Assembly (NCBI RefSeq): GCF_014652835.1
Contig: NZ_BMZO01000008.1
Span: 185,833-249,832, forward strand
DNA: 64,000 nt
Origin: Limoniibacter endophyticus
Lineage (GTDB): Bacteria > Pseudomonadota > Alphaproteobacteria > Rhizobiales > Rhizobiaceae
Direction of reading: 5' to 3'
Shown: positions 25,726-34,358 of the stretch, one piece after another
Position numbering within the stretch: position 1 is the first letter of the stretch
How the letters are laid out: every line of letters begins with the position of its first letter
Translations under genes and position numbers: made by a program
The notes under the pieces: model-generated
Told to the model about the DNA's origin: nothing
What the model saw: only the letters and a program-made list of their open reading frames with translations
Database searches by the model: none

Positions 25726-27237
25726 TCAGGCACTCATCCGATATTCCTGTTCATCCGGCAGATCCCGACGTTCTCCAAGAACGCGATCTGCCGGAAATGC
25801 AGCGATGGCGATCGTTCCCTCGCGCAGTTTTGAACGCAATTCGAACTCGCCACCATGCATACGCACCAGGCCCTGCACAATAGGTAAACCGAGACCCGCT
25901 CCTTGCTCTGCGTTTTTGATTGCTATCGAGCCTTGCCCGAATGCGGCGAGGACGATCGACATTTCATCCTCCGGAATGCCGGGGCCCTTGTCCTGAACCG
26001 AAAGATATTGTCCGCCACCTGCCGTCCAGCCGACACGCACGAGGATTTCACTGTCGTTGGGCGCGAACTTGAGAGCGTTGGAGATAAGATTAAGCGCGAT
26101 CTGCCGGACCGCTCTTTCGTCCGCATAGATGCGCGGAAGATCCGTCTGAAAACGCGAGGAAATGTTGATTCCCTTTTCGCGCGCACGCAATTCCATCATG
26201 TAGCAGGATTCTTCCACGACGTCGGCAAGCGACAGATGCTCTTCATGTAATTGGTACTTGCCGGCTTCGATGCGCGAGAGATCTAGAATCTCATTGATAA
26301 GATCGAGCAGATGTTTCCCGGAGCTGTGAATATCCTTGGCGTAGTCCCGATAGGTCGGGTTCGACATTGGGCCAAGGACTTCCGCTGCCATGACTTCGGA
26401 AAAGCCGAGGATAGCGTTGAGCGGTGTGCGGAGTTCATGGCTCATCGAAGCAAGAAATCGCGACTTGGCCAGATTGGCTTCCTCAGCACGGCGTCGCGCC
26501 TCGTCGGAGATGGACTTCGCCGTTTCAAGTTCCGCTATCAGTCCTTCCTTTTGCTTGCGCAGAGTCAGCAGCATCAGCGAGGAATCATTCATATAGCGGG
26601 CAATATAACCGAAGAAGGGCAGAGAAAGTATGAGTAGCCCGGTCACGGCAGCCTCAATCGAGAGCCATTTGTCAACGCCGAAATAGATGAAGGAAGCGAC
26701 CGGAAGAGTGAAAGTGACGAGTAACCCCCCAGCCAGAGAGGCCGTCAGAAGAGCCGTCGCGGCCATGATGAGGATGAGCGTGACGGCTTGAATGACGGGA
26801 AAGTGTAGCGCCGTACACGCGTTGCAGTCGATCAGCGGAAAGAGGGACCAGGCGAGGCCGTTGAGGCCGTGGAGGGCCAGGAAAGCATTTCTGGTTCGCT
26901 CGACATCGAAGGAATGCCGCGGTTGGCTTTGGACCTTTCGAGCGTAGAAGGAGAGAAGGAAATAACTTGCGGTGGTGCTGGCTCCCCAAAGGGGAAGCAT
27001 CAGTGTGAATCCCGAGGCCATACTGGCGACAGCGATGGTGAGAATGAGTAAAAGCATGGTGGATGAGCCATGCATTGTCGTGTTTGCGTGAAAGAGGATC
27101 AACTCCCGATCATACTCGGGGCCACCGAAACGGCGCGATAATCGTATACGTGAATCGCGCACGGCTTTTGCCGTCGCGCCATTGCGGGACGGCTTCGTAC
27201 GGTCAACAATGAATTTGTCTGTCGCAGTATCGTACAC
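25726..27237 (-). CDS. Membrane-bound sensor histidine kinase, PleC/DivJ/PdhS-like
   Basis: A 503-residue kinase. About five or six hydrophobic segments span residues 58-220, a coiled-coil linker (LRKQKEGLIAELETAKSISDEARRRAEEANLAKS) precedes the HisKA domain with SMSHELRTPLNAILGFSEV (His near 266), then the ATPase domain with N box NLISNALKF, G1 DKGPGIP and G2 GAGLGL. The H-box region resembles the PleC/DivJ/PdhS group that act on DivK/PleD, whose genes are also in this window, but which member it is cannot be settled. GTG start; no strong ribosome site. Confidence 0.85.
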   Translation of the reverse strand: MYDTATDKFIVDRTKPSRNGATAKAVRDSRIRLSRRFGGPEYDRELILFHANTTMHGSSTMLLLILTIAVASMASGFTLMLPLWGASTTASYFLLSFYARKVQSQPRHSFDVERTRNAFLALHGLNGLAWSLFPLIDCNACTALHFPVIQAVTLILIMAATALLTASLAGGLLVTFTLPVASFIYFGVDKWLSIEAAVTGLLILSLPFFGYIARYMNDSSLMLLTLRKQKEGLIAELETAKSISDEARRRAEEANLAKSRFLASMSHELRTPLNAILGFSEVMAAEVLGPMSNPTYRDYAKDIHSSGKHLLDLINEILDLSRIEAGKYQLHEEHLSLADVVEESCYMMELRAREKGINISSRFQTDLPRIYADERAVRQIALNLISNALKFAPNDSEILVRVGWTAGGGQYLSVQDKGPGIPEDEMSIVLAAFGQGSIAIKNAEQGAGLGLPIVQGLVRMHGGEFELRSKLREGTIAIAAFPADRVLGERRDLPDEQEYRMSA

Positions 27238-27334
27238 CGGTCACGCATTCAGCTTGCGAATATTCGTGAACGCTATTCTAGGTAGTAAAGCTTAAGAGAC
27301 CCTTCTTCGAAGGAAGTGAAAGAAAAGACCGACG

Positions 27335-27961
27335 ATGACGCGTTTCCTCAACAATAAACGACGCCGACGCTTCTATCCGCGCCGTAAATCACATGCCCGC
27401 AAAATGGTGGAGATGGGGGTGACACTGGTCATTCTGCTTGGCGTTGCCGTTCTGGCTGGACGTTTCGATACACCGGATAGCCGTATCTCCAGCGGAAAGG
27501 CGGTGGTGAATGATGGAGATACAATCACGCTCGGTGCTGAGCGTGTTCGTCTCCTGGGAATAGATGCGCCGGAATTCGATCAGACTTGTCGGGACGGGCA
27601 GGGGAGCGAATTTTCCTGCGGGCGACGCGCCAAACAGGAACTGGTGCGGCTTATCGATAATCGGCCTGTCCGTTGTGAAGGATGGGAGCGCGACAAGTAT
27701 GATCGATTGCTCGGAAGTTGCTTTGCCGGGACCGACGATGTTAGCCTCAACGCCAAGCTTGTTGCCACAGGATGGGCGGTTACTTATGGCGGCTTTGACG
27801 CGGAGCAGCGACAGGCGAGGGAGGAGGCCCGCGGCATGTGGGCAGGCAATTTCGAACGACCGCGCGACTTTCGCATAAGGAAGGGTGCCATGCTCGATGA
27901 CCAGCATGGCGGACTGACGAGTTTCTGGAACTGGATAAGGACGGCGTTCGGTCTAGGCTGA
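27335..27961 (+). CDS. Membrane-anchored thermonuclease (Staphylococcal nuclease-like)
   Basis: A 208-residue SNase-fold protein. A basic N-terminus and one hydrophobic helix (MGVTLVILLGVAVLAG, about 29-44) place the domain in the periplasm. Catalytic elements are present: DGDTI, RLLGIDAPEFDQ (Arg and Glu) and DKYDRLLG (second Arg). Cysteine pairs (TCRDGQGSEFSCG; RCEGW...GSCF) may form disulphides. Degrades nucleic acid with Ca2+. Forms a likely operon with the GST gene 22 nt downstream. Confidence 0.9.
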   Translation: MTRFLNNKRRRRFYPRRKSHARKMVEMGVTLVILLGVAVLAGRFDTPDSRISSGKAVVNDGDTITLGAERVRLLGIDAPEFDQTCRDGQGSEFSCGRRAKQELVRLIDNRPVRCEGWERDKYDRLLGSCFAGTDDVSLNAKLVATGWAVTYGGFDAEQRQAREEARGMWAGNFERPRDFRIRKGAMLDDQHGGLTSFWNWIRTAFGLG

Positions 27962-27983
27962 CCACGCAAGACAACCGGAGGAA

Positions 27984-28598
27984 ATGATGAAACTGTTCGA
28001 TGGCGGCATGGCGCCCAATCCCAGACGCGTACGGATCTTTCTGGCGGAGAAGGGAATCGAGGTGCCGATAGTGCCCGTCAATATGGCGGCGATGGAGCAT
28101 CGCGCGGATGATATTGCCGCTCGCAATCCGCTAAGGGCGCTGCCGGTTCTGGAACTGGATGACGGCGTGATCCTGACGGAGTCGGTTGCGATCTGCCGTT
28201 ATTTCGAAGCGCTCTACCCTGACCCTTCATTGTTCGGAACAAGTGCGCTGGAGCAGGCTCAGATCGAGATGTGGCACCGGCGCATCGAGTTGAAGCTTCT
28301 GGCGCATATTCAGGCGGCATTCAGGCACCTGCACCCGGCCATGAAGGAGTGGGAAGTGCCGCAGGTACCCGAATGGGGCGAAATCAACAAGCCGAAGGCG
28401 GTGGATTTCATGCGCTTTCTGGATGGCGAACTCGCAACACGTTCCTATATAGCGGGCGAGAACTTTTCGATCGCCGATATCACGACCATGATCGCGCTCG
28501 ATTTTACCAAACCCGCACGAATCGCCATTCCCGACGATTTCGAGCATCTTCGAGCCTACCATGCCCGCATGAAGGCAAGACCGAGTTCCAGTGCCTGA
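27984..28598 (+). CDS. Glutathione S-transferase family protein
   Basis: A 204-residue GST: thioredoxin-like N-domain KLFDGGMAPNPRRVRIFLAE with the cis-Pro/Glu-Ser segment DDGVILTESVAICRYFE near residues 55-70, then an all-helical C-domain. Serine or asparagine near residue 9-10 stands at the catalytic place. Substrate unknown. CCGGAGG precedes two adjacent ATG codons. Its last 8 nt overlap the start of the uracil-DNA glycosylase gene. Confidence 0.88.
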   Translation: MMKLFDGGMAPNPRRVRIFLAEKGIEVPIVPVNMAAMEHRADDIAARNPLRALPVLELDDGVILTESVAICRYFEALYPDPSLFGTSALEQAQIEMWHRRIELKLLAHIQAAFRHLHPAMKEWEVPQVPEWGEINKPKAVDFMRFLDGELATRSYIAGENFSIADITTMIALDFTKPARIAIPDDFEHLRAYHARMKARPSSSA

Positions 28599-29208
28599 TC
28601 CACTCGCTACGCTTCTTACGAATATTCGCGGCTGCCGCATATGCATCGAGCAGCCGCGAGGATTGCCTTTGCCACACCGGCCGCGCCCGGTCGTGCAGAC
28701 GAGTCCGACGGCGCGTATCCTCATTGCCGGGCAGGCGCCGGGAACGCGGGTGCACGCCTCCGGCACACCTTTCACAGACGCTTCCGGCGATCGCTTGCGC
28801 GATTGGATGGGTATCGATGAAGAGCTTTTCTACGATAAGACGAAGATCGCCATCGTCCCGATGGGGTTCTGCTTTCCCGGTCTGGACGCGAAGGGTGGCG
28901 ATCTGCCGCCACGCAAGGAATGTGCGCCTGCATGGCGTCTCCCGTTAATGGAGCGGCTTCCCGGGGTTTCACTTATCCTCGCTGTGGGGCAATATGCGCA
29001 GAGCTGGCATATAGAACCTGCATTGCGTCGTAAGTCCCTGACGGAAACTGTCGGTAACTGGCGTGAGATTTACGCGGCGGCGAAACCGCGGATCATACCT
29101 TTACCTCACCCCTCGTGGCGCAATAGCGGCTGGATCAAACGCCATCCCTGGTTCGAGACAGATTTGCTTCCATTTCTTCGTACGGAAATTTCTTCCACGC
29201 TTTCATGA
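28591..29208 (+). CDS. Uracil-DNA glycosylase family protein
   Basis: A 205-residue member of the UDG superfamily. Motif A appears as LIAGQAPGTRVHASGTPFTD (near 45-64) and motif B as PLPHPSWRNSGW near 172-183; four cysteines (CRIC at the N-terminus, then MGFCFPG and KECAP) may bind a metal or Fe-S cluster as in family 4/5-like enzymes. Starts with GTG inside the end of the GST gene, a translational coupling arrangement. Which base lesion is removed is not known. Confidence 0.82.
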   Translation: MPDPLATLLTNIRGCRICIEQPRGLPLPHRPRPVVQTSPTARILIAGQAPGTRVHASGTPFTDASGDRLRDWMGIDEELFYDKTKIAIVPMGFCFPGLDAKGGDLPPRKECAPAWRLPLMERLPGVSLILAVGQYAQSWHIEPALRRKSLTETVGNWREIYAAAKPRIIPLPHPSWRNSGWIKRHPWFETDLLPFLRTEISSTLS

Positions 29209-29315
29209 TTTTTGAGACGTTTTACGCTCCCAGCTGGTGGCTGACGAGAAGGATTTTCTTGTTTTTTGCGCTAATTAGCCTAGATTTTGGGAAAAATTTC
29301 TAACGGAGAGTGGGC

Positions 29316-29804
29316 ATGGACCGTTTGGACCGAAAAATTTTGCGCCTCTTACAAGAGGATGCAACGCTGGCGGTCGCCGACATCGCCAAGAAGGTCGGTC
29401 TTTCCACCACGCCTTGCTGGCGACGAATCCAGAAAATGGAAGAAGATCGGGTCATTCAGCGCCGGGTCGCCGTACTCGATCCGGGAAAGATCAATGTGCG
29501 GGTAACGGTTTTCGTTTCCATCCGCACGAATGCCCATAGCCATGAATGGTTGAAGCGCTTTTCAGAAGTAATCCAGCAATTCCCGGAAGTCGTGGAATTC
29601 TACCGCATGAGCGGCGACGTCGATTATCTGCTACGCGTCGTGGTGCCGGATATTGCCGCTTACGACGCGTTCTACAAGCGGCTGATCGCGAAGATCGAAA
29701 TTCGCGATGTCTCCTCGGCCTTTGCTATGGAGCAGATCAAGTTCACGACGGAAATGCCGCTCGATTACATGCATCTCGACAAGGAGCCGCAACCGAAGGA
29801 CTAA
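29316..29804 (+). CDS. Lrp/AsnC-family transcriptional regulator
   Basis: A 162-residue Lrp-type protein: helix-turn-helix in LAVADIAKKVGLSTTPCWRR (about residues 17-36), RAM domain with MSGDVDYLLRVVVPD near 103-117. Longer than PutR and closest in look to global Lrp. ATG at 29316 has GGAG 8 nt upstream; GTG two codons earlier is less likely. Target genes unknown; an amino-acid ABC transporter lies 1 kb away on the other strand. Followed by a terminator. Confidence 0.88.
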   Translation: MDRLDRKILRLLQEDATLAVADIAKKVGLSTTPCWRRIQKMEEDRVIQRRVAVLDPGKINVRVTVFVSIRTNAHSHEWLKRFSEVIQQFPEVVEFYRMSGDVDYLLRVVVPDIAAYDAFYKRLIAKIEIRDVSSAFAMEQIKFTTEMPLDYMHLDKEPQPKD

Positions 29805-29809
29805 GAAAA

Positions 29810-29840
29810 ACGGGCGGGTTCGAATGCGCCCGTCTTATTT
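29810..29840 (+). terminator. Intrinsic terminator of the Lrp-type gene
   Basis: ACGGGCG and CGCCCGT form a 7-bp stem with a 10-nt loop, followed by CTTATTTCC. Confidence 0.65.
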
Positions 29841-29860
29841 CCGGACCGTTATATGTTCGG

Positions 29861-30730
29861 TCAGCGCGCGAGACGTGCGAGCAGTGATGAGGTGTCCCAA
29901 CGGTTCCCGCCCATTGCCTGGACCTCTTTGTAGAACTGGTCGACCAGAGCAGTCATGGGCAGAGAGGCACCGTTGCGATTTGCCTCGTCAAGGCAGATCG
30001 ACAGGTCCTTTCGCATCCAGTCTACCGCGAAACCAAACTCATATTCGCCCTTGTTCATGGTCTTGTGGCGATTCTCCATCTGCCACGAACCAGCGGCGCC
30101 TTTCGAAATCACCTCGACTACTTTCTCGATATCGAGGCCGGCCTTCTTGCCGAAGTTAATGCCTTCAGCAAGTCCCTGCACGACACCCGCAATGCAGATC
30201 TGGTTGATCATCTTAGTTAGCTGGCCTGCGCCGATGTCGCCCATAAGGCCAACCATCCTGGCATAGGCGTCGATAACTGGCTTTGCGCGCTCGAAAACGT
30301 TCTGTTCTCCGCCTACCATGACCGTGAGCACGCCATTCTCGGCTCCGGCCTGACCGCCGGAGACTGGCGCATCCAGAAAGTCGAAGCCCTTTTCCCTTGC
30401 CGCTTCGCCAAGCTCACGTGCCACCGCAGCCGAGGCAGTCGTATTGTCGATGAAGATCGCGCCGGTCTTCATTGCAGAGAATGCGCCATCAGGTCCGACA
30501 GTAACCGAACGCAGATCGTCATCATTGCCGACGCAGCAGAAGACGAAATCCTTTTCCCTTGCCGCTTCGGCAGGCGTCCTTGCGACGCTGCCGCCATGCT
30601 CGGCGGCCCATTTTTCCGCTTTCGCCGTGGTGCGATTATAGACGGTGACGTCGTGGCCGCCCTTGTGCTTGAGATGTGCGGCCATGGGATAACCCATGAC
30701 GCCAAGTCCAAGAAATGCAACGGATGCCAT
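29861..30730 (-). CDS. 3-hydroxyisobutyrate dehydrogenase-family oxidoreductase
   Basis: A 289-residue beta-hydroxyacid dehydrogenase. NAD(P) Rossmann motif FLGLGVMGYPMAAHL at residues 5-19, NRTTAKAEK after the second strand (suggesting NADP), substrate motif DAPVSGGQAGAENG near 118-131, and the catalytic Lys in GAGQLTKMINQ near 170. Could be 3-hydroxyisobutyrate dehydrogenase, tartronate semialdehyde reductase or a GLYR-type glyoxylate/succinic semialdehyde reductase; NRTTAK favours the last. Upstream gene on the strand is the ABC permease, 20 nt away, so it may be in that operon. Confidence 0.87.
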   Translation of the reverse strand: MASVAFLGLGVMGYPMAAHLKHKGGHDVTVYNRTTAKAEKWAAEHGGSVARTPAEAAREKDFVFCCVGNDDDLRSVTVGPDGAFSAMKTGAIFIDNTTASAAVARELGEAAREKGFDFLDAPVSGGQAGAENGVLTVMVGGEQNVFERAKPVIDAYARMVGLMGDIGAGQLTKMINQICIAGVVQGLAEGINFGKKAGLDIEKVVEVISKGAAGSWQMENRHKTMNKGEYEFGFAVDWMRKDLSICLDEANRNGASLPMTALVDQFYKEVQAMGGNRWDTSSLLARLAR

Positions 30731-30749
30731 GTCTGTCTCCTGTTATGCT

Positions 30750-31577
30750 TCAACGCTTGAGATGGCGAGTGATGCGCCGCTCGGCCCAGTCTGTTGCGTG
30801 GCGCAGAGCCTCCACGATCAACAGATAGATGATCGCCGCCCAAATATATGTCTGGAAATCGAAGGTGCGCGAGAAAGCCTGTCGCGTCACACCCATCAGG
30901 TCGAAGACGGTAATGATGGCGACGATGGCCGAGCCCTTGATCATCAGGATGATCTCATTGGCATAGGGGCGTAGTGCCACGATCATCGCCTGCGGCAGGA
31001 TGATCTTACGAACGGCAAGCAGGCGCGGGATACCGAGCGCGGCTGCCCCCTCCCACTGTCCGCGCGGGACGCTCTGGATTGCGCCGCGTAGGATCTCTGC
31101 CTGATAGGCGGCCGTGTTCAGCGTGAATGCGAACAAAGCACATCCCCAGGCATCGCGGAACACGCTCCACAGACCGATTGCTTCGAGCTGAGGGCGAAAC
31201 TGCGGGAAGCCATAATAGATCAAGAATGTCTGCGCGATGAGGGGCGTGCCGCGGATGAAATAGACGAAGACATAGGCTGCGCCGCTGATGATCTTGTTTG
31301 GCGACATGCGGGCCCAGGCAACCGGGACTGAAAGAATGGCGCCAAGGAAAACCGAGAGGCCCACCAGCTGAATCGTGATCCAGAGTCCCGAAAGATAGCG
31401 CGGACCATATTGCGCGATCAGCGCTGGATTATAGACCGAGTAGAGATAGGTAGCGATGCCAATTCCTGCTGCGATCCAGAATGCCATGAGCGCAGTGCCG
31501 GCAATGCGGGCCGCGTTCCACGGCCGCTTGGCCTCGATCTTAGGCGCGGGAAGAGCGGTCACGTCTTGCGCTCCCAT
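30750..31577 (-). CDS. Polar amino-acid ABC transporter permease (HisM-like)
   Basis: A 275-residue inner-membrane permease with an N-terminal helix (GTALMAFWIAAGIGIATYLY) and the BPD_transp_1 domain. The ATPase-coupling EAA loop is AALGIPRLLAVRKIILPQA. Overlaps the end of the partner permease gene by 19 nt, indicating translational coupling. Confidence 0.9.
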   Translation of the reverse strand: MGAQDVTALPAPKIEAKRPWNAARIAGTALMAFWIAAGIGIATYLYSVYNPALIAQYGPRYLSGLWITIQLVGLSVFLGAILSVPVAWARMSPNKIISGAAYVFVYFIRGTPLIAQTFLIYYGFPQFRPQLEAIGLWSVFRDAWGCALFAFTLNTAAYQAEILRGAIQSVPRGQWEGAAALGIPRLLAVRKIILPQAMIVALRPYANEIILMIKGSAIVAIITVFDLMGVTRQAFSRTFDFQTYIWAAIIYLLIVEALRHATDWAERRITRHLKR

Positions 31578-32269
31578 TTATTGGCGCGCCGCTCAAGAGC
31601 ATCAATGAAGATCGATGAGACAAGGGCGATTGCGATATAGAGCAGACAGGCGATGAAGAAGAACAGGAGCTGTTCGCGCGTGACCCGCGCGGCAATGCCG
31701 GTCTGGCGCATCAGGTCAGAAAGGCCGATGATCGAAACCAGCGCTGTATCCTTGACGAGGATGAGCCAGAGATTGCCGAGTCCAGGGAGCGCGTGCCGTA
31801 GCAGCTGGGGCGAAATCACAAGACGCATCGTCTGGCCTCTGGAAAGGCCGAGCGAGTGACCAGCTTCGTATTGGCCATGAGGAATGGCGCGAAATGCAGC
31901 CAGAAAGACTTCGCTTGCATAGGACGAGAAGACGACGGCCAGAGCTACCATGCCTGCGACGAAGGCGTTGATCTCGATGGTGCTGTCGGGCGCAATGACC
32001 GCGGCAATATTTTGCAGACCAAGCTGTGCGCCGTAATAAACGAGAAAGAGTGTCAGAAGTTCGGGAAGCCCTCGGAAAATGGTGGTGTAAATATTCGCGG
32101 CACGCTGCAGCGTAGGTTCCGCGGAGCGCTTTCCCAGCGCAACCAGGAAACCTATGGCTAGGCCAAAAGGCAATGTGGCTAGCGCAAGAGAGATGGTAAC
32201 GAGTAAACCGCCGAGGATTTCGTCGCCCCATCCCGCGTCGCCGTAACTCAGAAATTTGAGTGCATCCAT
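31559..32269 (-). CDS. Polar amino-acid ABC transporter permease (HisQ-like)
   Basis: A 236-residue permease with about five helices and the EAA loop SLGLSRGQTMRLVISPQ. Forms the membrane heterodimer with the product of the overlapping downstream gene. No ATPase gene occurs in this cluster, so the pair must use one encoded elsewhere. Confidence 0.9.
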   Translation of the reverse strand: MDALKFLSYGDAGWGDEILGGLLVTISLALATLPFGLAIGFLVALGKRSAEPTLQRAANIYTTIFRGLPELLTLFLVYYGAQLGLQNIAAVIAPDSTIEINAFVAGMVALAVVFSSYASEVFLAAFRAIPHGQYEAGHSLGLSRGQTMRLVISPQLLRHALPGLGNLWLILVKDTALVSIIGLSDLMRQTGIAARVTREQLLFFFIACLLYIAIALVSSIFIDALERRANKWERKT

Positions 32270-32292
32270 GGTGGGTTCTTAAAAAGGAAAAT

Positions 32293-32319
32293 ATGCGCGA
32301 CCGAAAACCGGCCGCGCAT
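32293..32319 (-). terminator. Intercistronic hairpin between binding protein and permease genes
   Basis: ATGCGCG and CGCGCAT pair with inner CCGG/CGG around a TTTT loop; ATTTTCCTTTTT follows on the minus strand. Placed between the abundant binding protein and its permeases, the usual site for partial termination or message stabilisation. Confidence 0.65.
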
Positions 32320-32346
32320 TCAATGTTTCAGGAAAACGATAGACGA

Positions 32347-33102
32347 TCATTCGCCATAGACGTCGATCTTGAAATACTTGTCGTTGATTTCCTTGTATTT
32401 GCCGTTCTCGCGAATTGCCTTGATGGCACTGTTCAGCTTTTCCGCCAACTCGGTCTCGCCCTTGCGGACGGCGATACCGATCTTGTCACCCCCGGCAACA
32501 GATTCACCCTTGAACTCGCAGCAATCCTTGCCGTCGCCATCGACGAAGCCCTGCTGGACGCCGAAATCGCCGAGGACTGCGTCAAGGCGACCGTTTTGAA
32601 GGTCGGTCCATGCCTCGACCTGCGTCGGGTAGGGGCTGACCGTTGCTTCCTTATAGGTATCCTGTGCGTAAGTTTCGGCGATCGTGCCTCCCTGCACCCC
32701 GATCGATGCATCACCCGGATTGGCTGGGTCGAATTCACCATCCTTTGGTGCGACGAAAACCAGCGAATTCGTGTAATACGGATTGGTGAAATCAACCTGT
32801 TGCTTGCGTTCGTCGGTGATCGACATGGACGCTACCACGGCATCGAAACGCTTGGCCTGGAGAGCGGGGATGATGCCGTCCCAATCTTGTTGTACGAATT
32901 CGCAAGTTACGTTCATTTCCTCGCAAAGCGCCTTTGCAATATCAACGTCGAAGCCCCCGAGCTGACCGTTGGATTCGACGTAGTTGAAGGGCGGATAGGC
33001 GCCTTCCGTGCCGATTTTCAGTGTTTCCTGCGCCTGCGCTGCACCCGTTGCCAGGGCGATGGTCAAAACGGAGAGCGAAACGAGCGATTTGATCCGGATC
33101 AA
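32347..33102 (-). CDS. Periplasmic amino-acid-binding protein (ArgT/HisJ-like)
   Basis: A 251-residue family 3 solute-binding protein. Signal peptide SLVSLSVLTIALATGAAQA, cleaved before QETL. Core motifs: IGTEGAYPPFNYVE near residues 31-44, GFDVDIAKALCEEM near 49-62, FDAVVASMSITDERKQQVDF near 86-105. Most similar in type to lysine/arginine/ornithine or octopine/nopaline-type binders; the ligand cannot be fixed. A Cys pair (CCEF) near residue 190 may form a disulphide. Confidence 0.92.
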   Translation of the reverse strand: MIRIKSLVSLSVLTIALATGAAQAQETLKIGTEGAYPPFNYVESNGQLGGFDVDIAKALCEEMNVTCEFVQQDWDGIIPALQAKRFDAVVASMSITDERKQQVDFTNPYYTNSLVFVAPKDGEFDPANPGDASIGVQGGTIAETYAQDTYKEATVSPYPTQVEAWTDLQNGRLDAVLGDFGVQQGFVDGDGKDCCEFKGESVAGGDKIGIAVRKGETELAEKLNSAIKAIRENGKYKEINDKYFKIDVYGE

Positions 33103-33253
33103 GACGATATCCTCCTTCGAAGCGCGAGGCCGATAATATTTCCGGCTCTTATGCGCTAGAGCTGCTGATTCCCAACTTTTCCCACTGTTTCCAATGTAAA
33201 TGCAACAGTGAATCGATTTGGAACGCGCAATTGGCCGTGACTGGTTCCACTTA

Positions 33254-33754
33254 TCAAGCGCTTCCCTTTTCCATTCTGGCGAGGATCAGCTCGGCGATAG
33301 CGTCGATCTCGTTATGTGTAAAATGAACCAGGGGTCCGTACCGATCAGGCGAATCCGTGACGATGGCGAATATTTGGGCATCGCATGGGGCGAGCGGGGC
33401 CCCGGCGAATGCTTCGCGCCTGACTTCGATCTTGGCATGTGTCGCTGCCTTGAAGCCCTCGATCAGCACAAGGTCGACATCGCTGAACTTTACAAGCATA
33501 TCGTCCAAAGGCGGTGGGCATCCCACTTGCAGCCGGTCATCTATCATCCAGGCATCCGCAGCGATCAGAATCGCCGGGACTGCGCCTGCTTCCTTGTGGC
33601 GAATACTGTCTCCTTGGGTGGAAAGCGCGCTCAACCCGTGATGCGAATGCTTGATGCTACCAACGCGCAAGCCCTGCTGTGTCAGCGTACGAATAAGCGA
33701 GCAGGCGAGCGTCGTCTTGCCAGCGTTCTTCCAGCCGATAATGCCGATCAGCAA
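33254..33754 (-). CDS. mobB: Molybdopterin-guanine dinucleotide biosynthesis adaptor MobB
   Basis: A 166-residue GTP-binding protein. P-loop GIIGWKNAGKTTLACSL at residues 4-20, then HSHHG, and LVLIEGFK near 95-102. MobB assists MobA in attaching GMP to molybdopterin. The gene starts 11 nt after the end of mobA on the same strand. Confidence 0.92.
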   Translation of the reverse strand: MLIGIIGWKNAGKTTLACSLIRTLTQQGLRVGSIKHSHHGLSALSTQGDSIRHKEAGAVPAILIAADAWMIDDRLQVGCPPPLDDMLVKFSDVDLVLIEGFKAATHAKIEVRREAFAGAPLAPCDAQIFAIVTDSPDRYGPLVHFTHNEIDAIAELILARMEKGSA

Positions 33755-33764
33755 AGGACGTCGC

Positions 33765-34358
33765 TCAGCGGGCGTAGATATGGGCCTTCTCCAGATCGTC
33801 AGGCGTGTTGATATTGAAAAACGGATCCACGCCGCTTGAAGGCGACGGATATTCGCAGACTTCGTAATTCTGTGTGTGCAAGAAGGTCCTCACACTGCGG
33901 TCGTTCGTCTGACGCAGATGCGTTTCCAGGATGGAGGCGCGATCGACGCTCCAGAGTGAAACGGTCGGATGAATGCGGCTATTGCTTGCGGCAACGACAA
34001 TCGCCGCTTCTTTTTTCCTTAGCTGTTTCGCCAGATCGCCGGGAAGAAAAGGCGTATCGACGGGTACGCAAAGAAGAGCATCAAGACCGGATTGTCGTGC
34101 CCATTTCAGGCCAGCAAGGATTCCGGCCAGTGGTCCCTGGCCGGGAAAGTCTCCGTCATCCAGATGAGGAATAGAATCAGCAAATTGCGCTAACTCATTG
34201 TGTGCACGTGAAATTGCGATTTTTTTTACCTGCGGCGAAATTCTGTCGACGACGTGCGCAAGCAAGCTCTTCCCGTGCAAAAGGACGCCGCTCTTGTGCG
34301 CTCCCATTCTGCGGGACAGGCCGCCAGCCAGAACTATGCCGCCGGCCCTAGGTGCCAT
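33765..34358 (-). CDS. mobA: Molybdenum cofactor guanylyltransferase MobA
   Basis: A 197-residue nucleotidyltransferase that joins GMP from GTP to Mo-molybdopterin. N-terminal signature VLAGGLSRRMGAHKSGVLLH at residues 9-28 with the Lys that binds GTP, then DGDFPGQGPLAGILAGL and LLCVPVDTPFLP with the Mg-binding Asp. The start overlaps the end of the DMT transporter gene by 11 nt, so the three genes are read together. Confidence 0.92.
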   Translation of the reverse strand: MAPRAGGIVLAGGLSRRMGAHKSGVLLHGKSLLAHVVDRISPQVKKIAISRAHNELAQFADSIPHLDDGDFPGQGPLAGILAGLKWARQSGLDALLCVPVDTPFLPGDLAKQLRKKEAAIVVAASNSRIHPTVSLWSVDRASILETHLRQTNDRSVRTFLHTQNYEVCEYPSPSSGVDPFFNINTPDDLEKAHIYAR

